Shown: positions 27,847-37,409 of the stretch, one piece after another
Numbering within the stretch: position 1 is the first letter of the stretch
Layout of the letters: each line of letters begins with the position of its first letter
Assembly (NCBI GenBank): GCA_014800785.1
Contig: JAAVFK010000043.1
Location: 1-54,613 of the forward strand
Length of the DNA stretch: 54,613 nucleotides
Source: Bacteroidales bacterium
Lineage (GTDB): Bacteria > Bacteroidota > Bacteroidia > Bacteroidales > Muribaculaceae
Reading direction: 5' to 3'
The notes under the pieces: model-generated
Seen by the model: only the letters and a program-made list of their open reading frames with translations
Databases searched by the model: none
What the model was told of the DNA's origin: nothing
Position numbers and translations under genes: made by a program

Positions 27847-29132
27847 AAATCAAGGAGAACATTATTCTTAAGGAGATAGTCCGGGAGGGAAACACCGTGA
27901 GGTACAGGTTCGAGGTGTCCGTAGCCATCCGGCCATACTTCACTACAAACGAAATGTTTGTCTCGTATGATGACGGTATTGATCTCTCTGAAATACCGGA
28001 TAGCATTCTCGCAATTCCATTCGTAGGATCAGTAATTGCACTTTCCTGGCTTATCGACGCCGTCCTTTGGGTAAAGGATATCGATGATACATTTTATAAA
28101 TCAGCTAGAAATCTAAAACTTGCTTATAGCGAACTCTATCCCCATTATAAATTCGGAGGGCGTTTTGTAGCAGCCAACAGACATTTCAACACAATCTCCG
28201 GGAATCGTAGCCATGAGTCTGAGGCACTCCTCCTTTTCAGCGGTGGTATAGATGCCCATACATCATATATTAGGAATATAGGAAAGAAGCCCCTTCTATG
28301 CAATATCCAGGGATGGCTTAAGGATCCTGAGTCCGAGTCGAAAGCGCAGAAATCAGACTTTCACGATATCCATGAATTTGCGAGGAGGGAAGGCTGTGGG
28401 GAGGCACTTATTAAATCCAATTTCGCAACAGTAGTTGACGGCCGATACTTTTCTAAATCCTTAGGAAAAAAAATCGGTGATTCATGGTGGCATGGTTTCC
28501 AACATTCCATGTCTTTCATCTCCATAGCCATCCCGGTCGCCTATCAGTACGGCATAGCCGAAATTCTGATAGCCAGTTCACACTCGATCGGCAGCAAGGG
28601 GATATGCGCTTCATATCCGACAACGGACACCGAGTTCAGATTTGCCACACGGGGCTATACGGTCCACGATGCTTTCGAAATGACAAGACAGGATAAGGTC
28701 GCCTTCATTGTTGATTTCCAGAAACGCTCCGACAAACCCTATCCTATACGGGTATGCTCCTTCAACGACCACAATTGCGGAGTATGTGTCAAATGCTTCA
28801 GGACTATCCTGGAAATTATTTCGGAAGGTGGTGATATTGCTGATTTCGGTTTCTATAAACCTGAGAACATGAGGGAGTATTACGATAAATACATCCGCTC
28901 TCACTATATAGAATTCGGCATCAACCGTGAGGCACTCCTTTTCTGGCCGGAAATTAAACGGCGCATTAAAGAGAACTACAATACCATTGAGGAGAAGGAT
29001 TTCGTGGATTGGTTCAACAGTGTGGATTTCGTTGCCGAAAGGAAGAAAGCGGTTCTTAAATACCGAATACGGAATTTTTTCCCATTGCTTAGAAAAAAAC
29101 TGATGGGATCGGACTCTGAGGCCCAAAGATAA
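27843..29132 (+). CDS. PP-loop (QueC-like) protein in the glycan operon
   Basis: This 429-residue protein has the ATP-pyrophosphatase loop LLFSGGIDAHTSY (SGGID at about 133-137) and a late Cys cluster CGVCVKC (C312, C315, C318) in a setting like the zinc site of QueC. PP-loop enzymes adenylate a carboxyl or carbonyl group before amination or sulfur transfer. The N-terminal 100 residues do not resemble QueC. It overlaps the flippase gene by four bases, so it is part of the operon; a role in making an amidated or otherwise modified sugar is plausible, as with the WbpG/PseA sugar amidotransferases, but the sequence is not obviously that family. Alternative: a dedicated 7-deazapurine-like or peptide modification enzyme. 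Function open. Confidence 0.65.
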   Translation: MKIKENIILKEIVREGNTVRYRFEVSVAIRPYFTTNEMFVSYDDGIDLSEIPDSILAIPFVGSVIALSWLIDAVLWVKDIDDTFYKSARNLKLAYSELYPHYKFGGRFVAANRHFNTISGNRSHESEALLLFSGGIDAHTSYIRNIGKKPLLCNIQGWLKDPESESKAQKSDFHDIHEFARREGCGEALIKSNFATVVDGRYFSKSLGKKIGDSWWHGFQHSMSFISIAIPVAYQYGIAEILIASSHSIGSKGICASYPTTDTEFRFATRGYTVHDAFEMTRQDKVAFIVDFQKRSDKPYPIRVCSFNDHNCGVCVKCFRTILEIISEGGDIADFGFYKPENMREYYDKYIRSHYIEFGINREALLFWPEIKRRIKENYNTIEEKDFVDWFNSVDFVAERKKAVLKYRIRNFFPLLRKKLMGSDSEAQR

Positions 29133-29154
29133 TTACTAAAGATAATTACTTCTG

Positions 29155-30357
29155 ATGTCAAAGCCAAGCATTATCATTCTGATGCACTACCTCGAGTTAG
29201 GGGGTGCGGAGATGGCGTTGATCGGACTTTTGAGTGCGCTCGACCCCGAGAAGGTAGATGTTGATTTGTTCATCTATGACCATCGCGGACCACTAATGAG
29301 ATTCATTCCCGAACATATCAATCTGCTTCCCGAAAAACGAGACTACTCAGTTATCGAACGTCCGTTATCTGAGGCATTAAAAAAGGGATGTTTTGGTACT
29401 GTAATGGGTAGGTTATTAAGTAAGATCGCATATAAGAGATGTTTCAGGTCTCATCATTCTCATGAGGATGATATTTCTTATTATGATTATCTCGGAAGGT
29501 TTGTAACTCCGTTTCTACATAAAATAAGTCCCGGGAAGAACTATGATCTTGCCATTAGTTTTTTAATTCCTCACCAGATCACTCGAGCAAAAGTAAATGC
29601 AAAGAAGTATTTGGCCTGGATTCATACGGATTATTCAACCGTTCAGATAAATCCCGTTGCCGAGCTGAAAACTTGGAACAGCTATGATCATATAGCCTCA
29701 ATTTCCCGGGAGGTAGCAAAATCTTTTCTGACTGTGTTCCCGAGTTTAAAAGACAAGGTTGTTCCCATTGAAAATATACTTCCCGTATCTTATATCAAGA
29801 AAAGGGCAGATGAAAAAGATGTATCCAATGAAATGCCGGCAGATCTTAAATTGCTCTCTATCGGAAGATTCACAAATGCAAAAAACTTTGATAATGTGCC
29901 GTCGATTGCCTCGGAGTTAAAAAAACATGGCATAATCAATTTTCAATGGTATATAATAGGATTTGGCGCTGACGAAGAATTGATACGAAGAAAGATCGCT
30001 GAAGCCAATGTGAAGGACAAAGTGATAATCCTCGGCAAGAAAGAAAATCCATACCCCTATATAAAGGCCTGCGATATCTATATTCAGCCATCCCGATATG
30101 AAGGGAAGTCTATTACGGTAAGAGAAGCCCAGGTACTCGGTAAACCGGTTGCTATCACAAACTATCCTACAGCTAAGTCTCAAGTGATTAATGGAAAGGA
30201 TGGTGTGATAGTTCCCATGGCAAATGAAGAATGTGCGGCCGGAATTGCGAAATTTATACTGGATTCGGCCACTCAAAACAACATAAAGAACTATCTTCAA
30301 AGCCATAACTTCGGAAACGAAGAAGAGGTGTCTAAAATATACGATCTTATTAAATGA
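29155..30357 (+). CDS. family 4 glycosyltransferase
   Basis: This 400-residue GT-B fold protein has N-terminal LMHYLELGGAEMALIGLLSAL, typical of retaining GT4 enzymes, a central AWIHTDYST, and the donor-binding domain with LLSIGRFTNAKNFDNVPSIA and the C-terminal IQPSRYEGKSITVREAQVLGKPVAITNYP (about 318-346), whose ExxxxxxxE pair is the nucleotide-sugar signature. It is cytoplasmic or membrane-associated and adds one sugar to the lipid-linked repeat. It is more AT-rich than the flippase. Its end overlaps the acyltransferase gene by four bases (ATGA). Confidence 0.9.
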   Translation: MSKPSIIILMHYLELGGAEMALIGLLSALDPEKVDVDLFIYDHRGPLMRFIPEHINLLPEKRDYSVIERPLSEALKKGCFGTVMGRLLSKIAYKRCFRSHHSHEDDISYYDYLGRFVTPFLHKISPGKNYDLAISFLIPHQITRAKVNAKKYLAWIHTDYSTVQINPVAELKTWNSYDHIASISREVAKSFLTVFPSLKDKVVPIENILPVSYIKKRADEKDVSNEMPADLKLLSIGRFTNAKNFDNVPSIASELKKHGIINFQWYIIGFGADEELIRRKIAEANVKDKVIILGKKENPYPYIKACDIYIQPSRYEGKSITVREAQVLGKPVAITNYPTAKSQVINGKDGVIVPMANEECAAGIAKFILDSATQNNIKNYLQSHNFGNEEEVSKIYDLIK

Positions 30358-30893
30358 GATTTTACCTCTTGATCCTATATAATTTCATCTTCTTGATGGT
30401 TCGAAAACTTCGCTATGGTTCGAGATATCAATCATCCTTTATTGAACGTCTCTCTCCGGCATCTTCAATTCGTCTTATCGGGAAGAGTAAGATAAAACTC
30501 GGCTACAACATTGATATAGCTCCGCATACAAGGATTGAAGCCCTGCATGGAGGGGATATCTTTATAGGCGATCGCACCTATATCAATCGTGATTGCATTA
30601 TTAGTTGTCATAAATCGGTACATATTGGCAAAAATTGTATGTTCGGTCCGGGTGTGAGAATCTATGACAATAATCACAAATTCTCTAAAGATGAAGGGGT
30701 TTCGTCAAAGTTGAAAACAGGCAGCATTTCTATCGGTGATAACTGTTGGATAGCAAGTAACGCAATTATCCTCAAAGGGGCTGATATTGGAAATAATTGC
30801 ATAATTGGTGCGGGGTGCATCATAGATTACAAAATACCGGATGGCTCATTGGTTCGTCTGAAGCAACAACACTCCGTTGAACAATTAAGATGA
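30354..30893 (+). CDS. hexapeptide-repeat acyltransferase (LbH fold)
   Basis: This 179-residue protein has a short hydrophobic start (LLILYNFIFLMV), then left-handed beta-helix hexads: IRLIGKSKIKLGYNIDIAP, GGDIFIGDRTYINRDC, HIGKNCMFGPGVRIYDNNH and a second run ISIGDNCWIASNAIILKGADIGNNCIIGAGCI. The NNH motif with His (about residue 105) fits the catalytic base of maltose O-acetyltransferase/WcaF-like acetyltransferases. It probably O-acetylates a sugar of the repeat unit. It overlaps both neighbours by four bases, which indicates tight translational coupling. Confidence 0.88.
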   Translation: MRFYLLILYNFIFLMVRKLRYGSRYQSSFIERLSPASSIRLIGKSKIKLGYNIDIAPHTRIEALHGGDIFIGDRTYINRDCIISCHKSVHIGKNCMFGPGVRIYDNNHKFSKDEGVSSKLKTGSISIGDNCWIASNAIILKGADIGNNCIIGAGCIIDYKIPDGSLVRLKQQHSVEQLR

Positions 30894-31633
30894 TACCCAA
30901 GAAAATACACTACTGCTGGTTTGGGAGAAATCCGCTGCCGGAAGATGCTCTGAAATGTATCGCTTCATGGCGTAAGTTCTTTCCGGATTACGAAATTATC
31001 GAGTGGAACGAAGATAATTTTGACGTCAATTCAATTCCTTACACCGCACAAGCCTACGCAGCAAAGAAATATGCTTTTGTCAGCGACTACGCACGCTTTA
31101 AGATTCTATACGAGCATGGCGGTTTATATTTCGACACGGATGTGGAGGTGATTCGTTCTTTAGAGCCTCTAATTCAAAGAGGTCCTTTCATGGGCTTCGA
31201 AATTGACCCCGGCTCGAAGAGAACGTTCGGAGCAGTAAATCCCGGTCTCGGATTATGTGCCTTACCGGGTATGTCGATTTATCAGGATGTTATCAGCTAT
31301 TATCACCAATTGAATTTCATAAAACAAGATGGTAGCTACAACATTGAGGATGCCGTTGTTAACATCACTACTCGCGAGTTGATAAAAAGCGGATTGAAGA
31401 ATATCCCGGGAATACAGTGTGTGAAAGACATAACCATTTACCCATCGGATTATTTTAACCCATTTGACGATCTGACCGGTAGATTATGTCTCTCTGAAAA
31501 TACATATACCATTCATTGGTTCTCCAAAACCTGGATGCCCACCTCAACCATCCGTACTAGAATTTCACGATTTGTCCACCGAATCTTTGGAGTTCACTTT
31601 ATGACATCAATTAGAAAACTCTTTAAAATCTGA
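30890..31633 (+). CDS. family 32 glycosyltransferase
   Basis: This 247-residue enzyme of the GT32 (OCH1/TcdB-related) group starts IPKKIHYCWFGRNPLPEDALKCI, the standard GT32 opening, and continues YEIIEWNEDNFDVN. The donor metal motif is LYFDTDVEVIRSL (about 80-92), with the DxD in FDTDVE. The C-terminal IHWFSKTWM segment is also typical. It adds a sugar to the capsule or O-antigen repeat. The start overlaps the acyltransferase stop, and the stop shares a base with the next start codon. Confidence 0.92.
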   Translation: MIPKKIHYCWFGRNPLPEDALKCIASWRKFFPDYEIIEWNEDNFDVNSIPYTAQAYAAKKYAFVSDYARFKILYEHGGLYFDTDVEVIRSLEPLIQRGPFMGFEIDPGSKRTFGAVNPGLGLCALPGMSIYQDVISYYHQLNFIKQDGSYNIEDAVVNITTRELIKSGLKNIPGIQCVKDITIYPSDYFNPFDDLTGRLCLSENTYTIHWFSKTWMPTSTIRTRISRFVHRIFGVHFMTSIRKLFKI

Positions 31634-32721
31634 TGCTTCCTGCACCCTTATACTCTCCAATCTATCTAACGATAGTGACTATCCTGACCATAGCACTATC
31701 CATACGATATAAGAAGTTATCTGATTACGACATCTTACATGGCGTCAATAAAACTTTAATTTTCCAAACAGCGATTCCGATTATAATTGCACTATTTATA
31801 GGCTTCAGGCCTCTGAGTGGCTATTATTTTGGAGACATGTCTAATTATAATATATATTATACCTCTTTATATGGTAAGGAATTTATTTTTTCATGGGACA
31901 AGAAAAACTTCTTATTTGATAATTTTATTGAATGGCTCTCAGCTAATCAATATGAGGTAACTACCTTTTTCGTATATTGCTCCTTCATCTATTTTCTTGG
32001 CACATATATTGGTCTAAGAACGATATTTAATAACAACTCATTATACGCCTTCATATGTTTTCTCGGAGCTTTCTCTACATTCTCCTACGGGACCAATGGT
32101 TTGAAAGCCGGAATGGCAGCCGCAATATTTTATATCGCTCTTTCATATTACAACAAGCCTTTGATATTTGCCTTATTCCTGTGGATAAGTCTTGGATTCC
32201 ACCATTCCATGATACTTCCAATTATCGCGGTAGTCATAACATACTTTTATAGGAATTCAAGGATTTATCTTTTATTCTGGTTTGTTACACTTATAATAGC
32301 CTTTCTGCATATTACATATTTTCAAACTCTACTCGGAGAGATTTCCGAAGAAGGTAATAACTCATATCTCAACAATATTGATACTGACTGGGGTGGCAAA
32401 GGAGGTTTCAGATTAGATTTCATCCTTTATAGTTGCGTACCCATTATTACCGGATACTACTGGTACGTTCGTAGAAATCTCAAGGATAAGTTATACTCCA
32501 TCATTTATAACACCTATATCCTGACAAACGGAGTGTGGATGCTATGTATGTACGCATCCTACACCAATCGCATAGCCTATTTATCCTGGTTCTTATTTCC
32601 TCTTGTGCTTATCTATCCTCTGTTAAAATTCGATCTATTTGAAAGACAAGGAAAGATAGTCAACTATACCGTCTGGGGACAGCTTCTGTTCACACTTGCT
32701 ATGGCATATCTCTATTATTAA
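31633..32721 (+). CDS. EpsG-family membrane protein, probable repeat-unit polymerase
   Basis: This 362-residue polytopic membrane protein has about ten hydrophobic segments. The loop after the third segment reads GDMSNYNIYYTSLYGK, resembling the G-x-D-x-x-x-Y pattern of EpsG/Wzy-like polymerases, and KAGMAAAIFYIALSY and LGFHHSMILPI (about 173-197) match conserved parts of that family, including the paired His. It would polymerise the flipped repeat units in the periplasm, matching the upstream Wzx. It is strongly AT-rich, as polymerase genes often are. The start codon overlaps the previous stop by one base. Confidence 0.85.
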   Translation: MLPAPLYSPIYLTIVTILTIALSIRYKKLSDYDILHGVNKTLIFQTAIPIIIALFIGFRPLSGYYFGDMSNYNIYYTSLYGKEFIFSWDKKNFLFDNFIEWLSANQYEVTTFFVYCSFIYFLGTYIGLRTIFNNNSLYAFICFLGAFSTFSYGTNGLKAGMAAAIFYIALSYYNKPLIFALFLWISLGFHHSMILPIIAVVITYFYRNSRIYLLFWFVTLIIAFLHITYFQTLLGEISEEGNNSYLNNIDTDWGGKGGFRLDFILYSCVPIITGYYWYVRRNLKDKLYSIIYNTYILTNGVWMLCMYASYTNRIAYLSWFLFPLVLIYPLLKFDLFERQGKIVNYTVWGQLLFTLAMAYLYY

Positions 32722-32729
32722 CAATACTT

Positions 32730-33632
32730 ATGGCTAAGACTCTTACTATCTTTACTCCAGCGTACAATCGAGCACATACTATTGGCAGGACGTACGAAAG
32801 TCTGCTACGTCAGACCTGCAATGACTTTGAATGGTTGGTGGTTGATGACGGATCATCCGACAATACCGAAGAGCTTGTTCGTGGATGGATCGCAGAGAAT
32901 AAAATTCCTATTCGGTACATAAAACAGAAGAATCAGGGAATGCATGGAGCTCACAACACGGCCTACCATAACATCACGACCGAACTGAATACATGCATCG
33001 ACTCCGACGACTATATGCCGGACGATGCCGTAGAAAAGATTGTCAGGCTTTGGAAAGAAAAGGGGTCTGATAAATATGGGGGGATAATAGGCCTTGATTG
33101 TACCGAGGACGGAAAGATAATCGGTACTGCTTTCCCTGAGTATCTTAAAGAAACTACCCTTACAGGTGTGTATGCTGCCGGGGGAACAGGTGACAAGAAA
33201 CAGGTTTATCGGACTGATGTGATAAACAGCTATCCGGATTATCCGATTTTCGAGGGCGAGAAATATGTCGGGCTTGCCTATAAGTACATTCTTTTGGATC
33301 AAGACTACAAGTTACTGACCATAAATTCGCCTCTTGTGGTGGTAGACTATCAACAGGATGGTTCCAGCTACAATATGTACAAACAGTATTGGAACAACCC
33401 CAAGGGATTCTCTTTTTTCAGAAAAACTGAAATGGTTTATGCTCCGACTCTCAAACGTAAATTCATATCCTGCGTACACTATGTGGCAAGTTCAATCATA
33501 TCCAAAGACAGAAATTTTCTGAAAGAATCCCCCAAGAAATTTTTGACAGCTCTGGCAATTCCCTTTGGAATAGCATGGTATTACAGGATCAAGTCTAAAG
33601 TAGAATCAGGCGCAAAGATGAATTTCAGATGA
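32730..33632 (+). CDS. family 2 glycosyltransferase
   Basis: This 300-residue GT2 enzyme starts TIFTPAYNRAHTIGRTYESLLRQT and WLVVDDGSSDNTEELV. Its DxD-like site is NTCIDSDDYMPDDAV (about 90-104). The C-terminal third has VVVDYQQDGSSYNMY (about 206-220), which recurs in GT2 proteins of Bacteroidetes glycan loci. It adds one sugar to the growing repeat. It begins 8 nt after the polymerase gene. The last codon overlaps the start of a truncated acyltransferase remnant. Confidence 0.92.
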   Translation: MAKTLTIFTPAYNRAHTIGRTYESLLRQTCNDFEWLVVDDGSSDNTEELVRGWIAENKIPIRYIKQKNQGMHGAHNTAYHNITTELNTCIDSDDYMPDDAVEKIVRLWKEKGSDKYGGIIGLDCTEDGKIIGTAFPEYLKETTLTGVYAAGGTGDKKQVYRTDVINSYPDYPIFEGEKYVGLAYKYILLDQDYKLLTINSPLVVVDYQQDGSSYNMYKQYWNNPKGFSFFRKTEMVYAPTLKRKFISCVHYVASSIISKDRNFLKESPKKFLTALAIPFGIAWYYRIKSKVESGAKMNFR

Positions 33633-33795
33633 ACGATATAATTCAGAAAGATCTGTACCGATATGAGGGGGAGAGAAGTAAATTTAGAAAAACTTTTCTC
33701 AGATACTAATTATACTCACTTGTGGGAATCTAACTACTTATCTAGAAGGCTTAAGAGACAAAGAATGAAAGCATCGCTTCTGCGTTTCGAATGAG
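33629..33795 (+). pseudogene. remnant of a serine-acetyltransferase-like O-acetyltransferase
   Basis: An ATG overlapping the upstream stop (ATGA, the operon's usual coupling) begins MNDIIQKDLYRYEGERSKF, which resembles the N-terminus of CysE-like O-acetyltransferases in capsule loci (typically a start such as 'DLYRY.GK'). The frame stops after 26 codons at 33709. The +1 frame stays open to about 33795 (NYTHLWESNYLSRR), as if one frameshift and a truncation had destroyed the gene. The remaining 100 bp to 33894 contain nothing recognisable. Confidence 0.45.
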
Positions 33796-33894
33796 CTGAC
33801 ACTCTGTTCGGAGTCACGAGAATTGAGGATAACATAATGAAGAATTCAACATCTAAATGAATTTTCAATAATTTTAACTTTAAAATTTAAAACA

Positions 33895-34968
33895 ATGAAA
33901 GTATCTTGTATAGTGCCTGTATATAACACCTCTTCATTTTTACATAAGGCGATATCATCTATATTGAAGCAAACATACCAAGATTTTGAAATAATCTTAA
34001 TAAATGACGCCTCAACGGATTATTCAAAAGAAATATGTCTTTTATATTCCGCAACATATCCCGATAAAATAGTCTTCATAGACAAGAAGGTAAACGAAGG
34101 TGTTGATAAAGCAAGATTTACAGGTATTGATTATGTCTTAAAGAACAATCCGGGAGGATCAATTACTTTTCTTGATTCTGATGACTATTTGTCAGAATGT
34201 GCGTTTGAGAAACTTGTAAGTGAGATGAAGAGCTCAAATGCTGATGTAGTCGAAATGAGGTTCAACAGGATTATGGGACCTATTCGAAAGAAAGCAAAGA
34301 TATTAACCCCAGCTCAAAGAATAGCACAACCAGTTTTGTTTGATGATTATTATATCTCCTTTTTTGGTGTTAACAGATTGTCTGTTAATCTATGTGGAAA
34401 ATTATTCAAGACCGATCTTTTCGCCAATAGCGATATACAACCAACGGGGTTTAGGATGGGAGAGGATCTTATGTTAATGATGGAGCTGTTTCCGCAAATT
34501 CAACGCTACTCAGTAATTGATTATTTTGGATATAATTACAGATGGGGTGGCTTGACAAGTGGTTATAATCCATATTTCTGGGATAATTTAGTTACTCAAT
34601 TTTGGTTAAAACGTCAAAAAGCTATTGAAAATAATTATCTGAAGGCAATACCAACTTTGATCATTGAATTGAAGAACGTTCTCTTAACTAATATTTCAAG
34701 TCAAATTATATATCAGAAGAAGTCAGAAGAAGAAATTAAAAAATGGATTTCTTCTCAAATTGGGAATAACCCATTATGGGATGATATTCGAGAAGATCCA
34801 ATAGAAACAAGGGACAAGCGATATAACACTCCAATTTTTAGTGCAATTGCTAGAGGAGATGTAGAGTATATATTTGCTGTTGCCCGAGAAAGGGTTCACC
34901 AAACAAGGCATCGCCGTAAACTCATAGGATTAGTTTATTCTGCTCTAAAGCTAATAAAAGTTTTATGA
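33895..34968 (+). CDS. family 2 glycosyltransferase, AT-rich
   Basis: This 357-residue GT2 enzyme opens SCIVPVYNTSSFLHKAISSILKQT and IILINDASTDYSKEI, and has TFLDSDDYLSE (about 93-103) as its DxD-like site. It is clearly more AT-rich than the genes on either side and is preceded by 262 bp that hold only a gene remnant, so it looks like a separately acquired piece. An AT-rich stretch just before its start may hold a promoter, but no clean TAnnTTTG is seen. Its end overlaps the next gene by four bases, so translation is still coupled downstream. The C-terminal 100 residues are poorly conserved. Confidence 0.9.
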   Translation: MKVSCIVPVYNTSSFLHKAISSILKQTYQDFEIILINDASTDYSKEICLLYSATYPDKIVFIDKKVNEGVDKARFTGIDYVLKNNPGGSITFLDSDDYLSECAFEKLVSEMKSSNADVVEMRFNRIMGPIRKKAKILTPAQRIAQPVLFDDYYISFFGVNRLSVNLCGKLFKTDLFANSDIQPTGFRMGEDLMLMMELFPQIQRYSVIDYFGYNYRWGGLTSGYNPYFWDNLVTQFWLKRQKAIENNYLKAIPTLIIELKNVLLTNISSQIIYQKKSEEEIKKWISSQIGNNPLWDDIREDPIETRDKRYNTPIFSAIARGDVEYIFAVARERVHQTRHRRKLIGLVYSALKLIKVL

Positions 34969-36050
34969 AGATATTACAGGTAATAACATCTCTGCGCACC
35001 GGTGGAGCAGAGAAACTGATGCTCGATTTGATTCCGAGACTCAAGGAGCATGGACTGGAGGTGGACCTTCTGCTTTTCGATGGCACGGACACGCCATTTA
35101 AGCGACAGGCATTGGAGAAGGGAATTAAGATCTACGATCTTGGGATAGGAGGTTCGGTCTATGACCCGAGACGACTGATTAAACTTGCTCAGTTCATGCG
35201 TAAGTATGATATTGTCCATACGCATAATACCGCTCCCCAGATTTTCGCTGCCTTCGACAAGATGTTTGGAAAGGCTAAATTGGTGACTACGGAACACAAC
35301 ACCACAAACAGAAGACGGGATTGGAAAGGATACAAAGTTATTGATTACTGGATGTACAACCGATATTCTACGGTGATATGTATATCGGATCAGGCAGAGG
35401 CTAACCTACGGGAATATCTGAGCGGTAGTACCGCGGATATTCTTACTATCTATAATGGTGTTGATCTCGTGAAATATTCTTCAGCGACATCCTCTAATGA
35501 ACTTGAAAGTTTGGCACCCGGCAGTCGCAAGCTTATCATGGTTGCCGGTTTCCGGGATCAAAAGGATCAAGATACTATTATTCGGGCCCTGCCCCGTTTG
35601 CCTGAGCAGTTTCATCTATTCCTGGTCGGAGACGGCGTCAGAAGAGAGGAGCTAAATAAGCTGGCTACAGATAAAGGAGTCGCAAGGAGGGTTCACTTCT
35701 TAGGCGTGCGCTCGGACGTCCCGGAATTGCTTCACGCTGCCGATTATGTTATTATGTCCTCTCATTTCGAGGGACTTTCGCTGTCATCGGTAGAGGGTAT
35801 GTCGGTCGGCAAGCCATTCATAGCCTCCGATGTTGACGGGCTTAGAGAAGTGGTAAAGGGAGCCGGCATTCTTTGTCCGCATGGGGATGAAAAAGCTCTT
35901 GCCCAAAATATCCTGGATCTGGAGAATGACCATAATTCCTATTTAGAGGTTGCTGACAGATGCGCAATACGGGCTAGCGACTTTGACATCTCCAGAATGG
36001 TCGAGGGATACGTTAACGTTTATAACTCTTTGAATGGGAAAAACCAATAA
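34965..36050 (+). CDS. family 4 glycosyltransferase
   Basis: This 361-residue GT4 enzyme starts LQVITSLRTGGAEKLMLDLIPRL, the nucleotide-sugar-binding opening of the family. Other landmarks are VHTHNTAPQIFA, IYNGVDLVKYSS (about 163-174) and the C-terminal ADYVIMSSHFEGLSLSSVEGMSVGKPFIASD (about 260-290), with the conserved E-x7-E pair. It probably adds a sugar at the cytoplasmic face. It overlaps the previous gene by four bases and the following GT4 gene by 17 bases. Confidence 0.93.
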   Translation: MKILQVITSLRTGGAEKLMLDLIPRLKEHGLEVDLLLFDGTDTPFKRQALEKGIKIYDLGIGGSVYDPRRLIKLAQFMRKYDIVHTHNTAPQIFAAFDKMFGKAKLVTTEHNTTNRRRDWKGYKVIDYWMYNRYSTVICISDQAEANLREYLSGSTADILTIYNGVDLVKYSSATSSNELESLAPGSRKLIMVAGFRDQKDQDTIIRALPRLPEQFHLFLVGDGVRREELNKLATDKGVARRVHFLGVRSDVPELLHAADYVIMSSHFEGLSLSSVEGMSVGKPFIASDVDGLREVVKGAGILCPHGDEKALAQNILDLENDHNSYLEVADRCAIRASDFDISRMVEGYVNVYNSLNGKNQ

Positions 36051-37185
36051 AATACTCAGAACTACTACCGTTCCGGGCTCTCTTAACAATTTCTGTAGGG
36101 GCCTGTTGCGGGAACTCACCGTTGAGGGCTACGAAGTTGTGGCTGTCAGTTCTCCCGGACCGGCAATGGAAGAGATTGCGGAGCGCGAGGGTGTGAGAAC
36201 TATAGCTGTTCCGATGTACCGCGAGATTTCTCCACTCAATGATCTCAAGAGTTTATTGGGTCTGATCAAGGTATTCCGCAAGGAAAAGCCGACAATGGTT
36301 CATTCGATGACTCCGAAGGCCGGATTGCTGTCAATGATGGCAGCGTGGGTGTGTCGTGTGCCGGTCCGTCTACATACCTTTACCGGTCTGGTATTTCCGA
36401 CCTCGACGGGCCTTAAACAGAAAATCCTGATTTTCACCGACCGCCTTACTTGTGCTTGCGCGACACATATCGTTCCGGAAGGTGAGGGTGTGAAGAACGA
36501 TCTGATCAATTACGGCATCACGAAGAAACCTCTGAAAGTATTGGGCTACGGCAATGTACGCGGAATCGACCTAAAGCGGTTCGATCCGGAACTTCCCGAA
36601 GTAAAAGCCGAGGCCGAGAAGATCCGCAAAGATGGCGTATTTACATTCGTATCCATTGGCCGTCTTGTCGGAGACAAGGGTATAAATGAATTGGTCGAGG
36701 CTTTCAAACGGCTCAACGAGAGGTATCCCGACACACGTCTGATTCTTATCGGATCGGAGGAACGGGAACTTGATCCGCTGAGAGACGAAACAATTGCTGA
36801 AATCGAAAATAATTCGGCTATCGAAGCGGTCGGCAGGCAGTCGGATGTCCGTCCCTGGCTTCTCGCCTCCGATACGCTTGTACATCCCAGTTATCGCGAG
36901 GGTTTTCCAAATGTAGTGATAGAAGCCGGAGCAATGGGTCTTCCGTCTATCGTCACTGACATCAACGGTTCACGCGAGATCATCATCGAGGGCGAAAACG
37001 GAACAATAGTTCCTTCAAAGGATATAGCGGCTCTTGAAACGGCCATGGAGAAGTTTATCAAGGAGCGGGAATTAACCAAAGCTATGGCATCCAAAGCCCG
37101 CAATATGGCTGCAAATCGCTTCGAGCAAGGATTCGTACACAAATGCCTGAGAGATTACTATAAGGAAATTATGAGGGTGAATTAA
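36034..37185 (+). CDS. family 4 glycosyltransferase (WcaL/PglA-like group)
   Basis: This 383-residue enzyme has RTTTVPGSLNNFCRGLLREL near the N-terminus, then MVHSMTPKAGLLSMMAA and RLHTFTGLVFPTSTGLKQ, a pattern of the GT4 group that acts early on undecaprenyl-linked sugars. The donor site is in FVSIGRLVGDKGINELVEAF and VHPSYREGFPNVVIEAGAMGLPSIVTD (about 288-314). It starts inside the end of the previous gene (17-base overlap). In many Bacteroidetes loci such an enzyme lies next to the initiating transferase, as here (38917), separated only by the BCCT gene. Confidence 0.92.
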   Translation: MGKTNKILRTTTVPGSLNNFCRGLLRELTVEGYEVVAVSSPGPAMEEIAEREGVRTIAVPMYREISPLNDLKSLLGLIKVFRKEKPTMVHSMTPKAGLLSMMAAWVCRVPVRLHTFTGLVFPTSTGLKQKILIFTDRLTCACATHIVPEGEGVKNDLINYGITKKPLKVLGYGNVRGIDLKRFDPELPEVKAEAEKIRKDGVFTFVSIGRLVGDKGINELVEAFKRLNERYPDTRLILIGSEERELDPLRDETIAEIENNSAIEAVGRQSDVRPWLLASDTLVHPSYREGFPNVVIEAGAMGLPSIVTDINGSREIIIEGENGTIVPSKDIAALETAMEKFIKERELTKAMASKARNMAANRFEQGFVHKCLRDYYKEIMRVN

Positions 37186-37409
37186 ATTTTCACTATCAAA
37201 TTTCATTCACATAATAAAATATTTAAACATGAAACGTGTCCGCGATTAAAGAGACCATCAGTTTAATCGTCATCTTTATCATACGGAATGTAACGCAACT
37301 GACTGAATATTTCTCCGCTTTCCTATCAATGGCGGGGGTCATCCGTACGGGTAGCGCCGACAGAAACTCAAATGGCCCTTGATAAGGAGTGCAAATATCC
37401 ATAATATCC

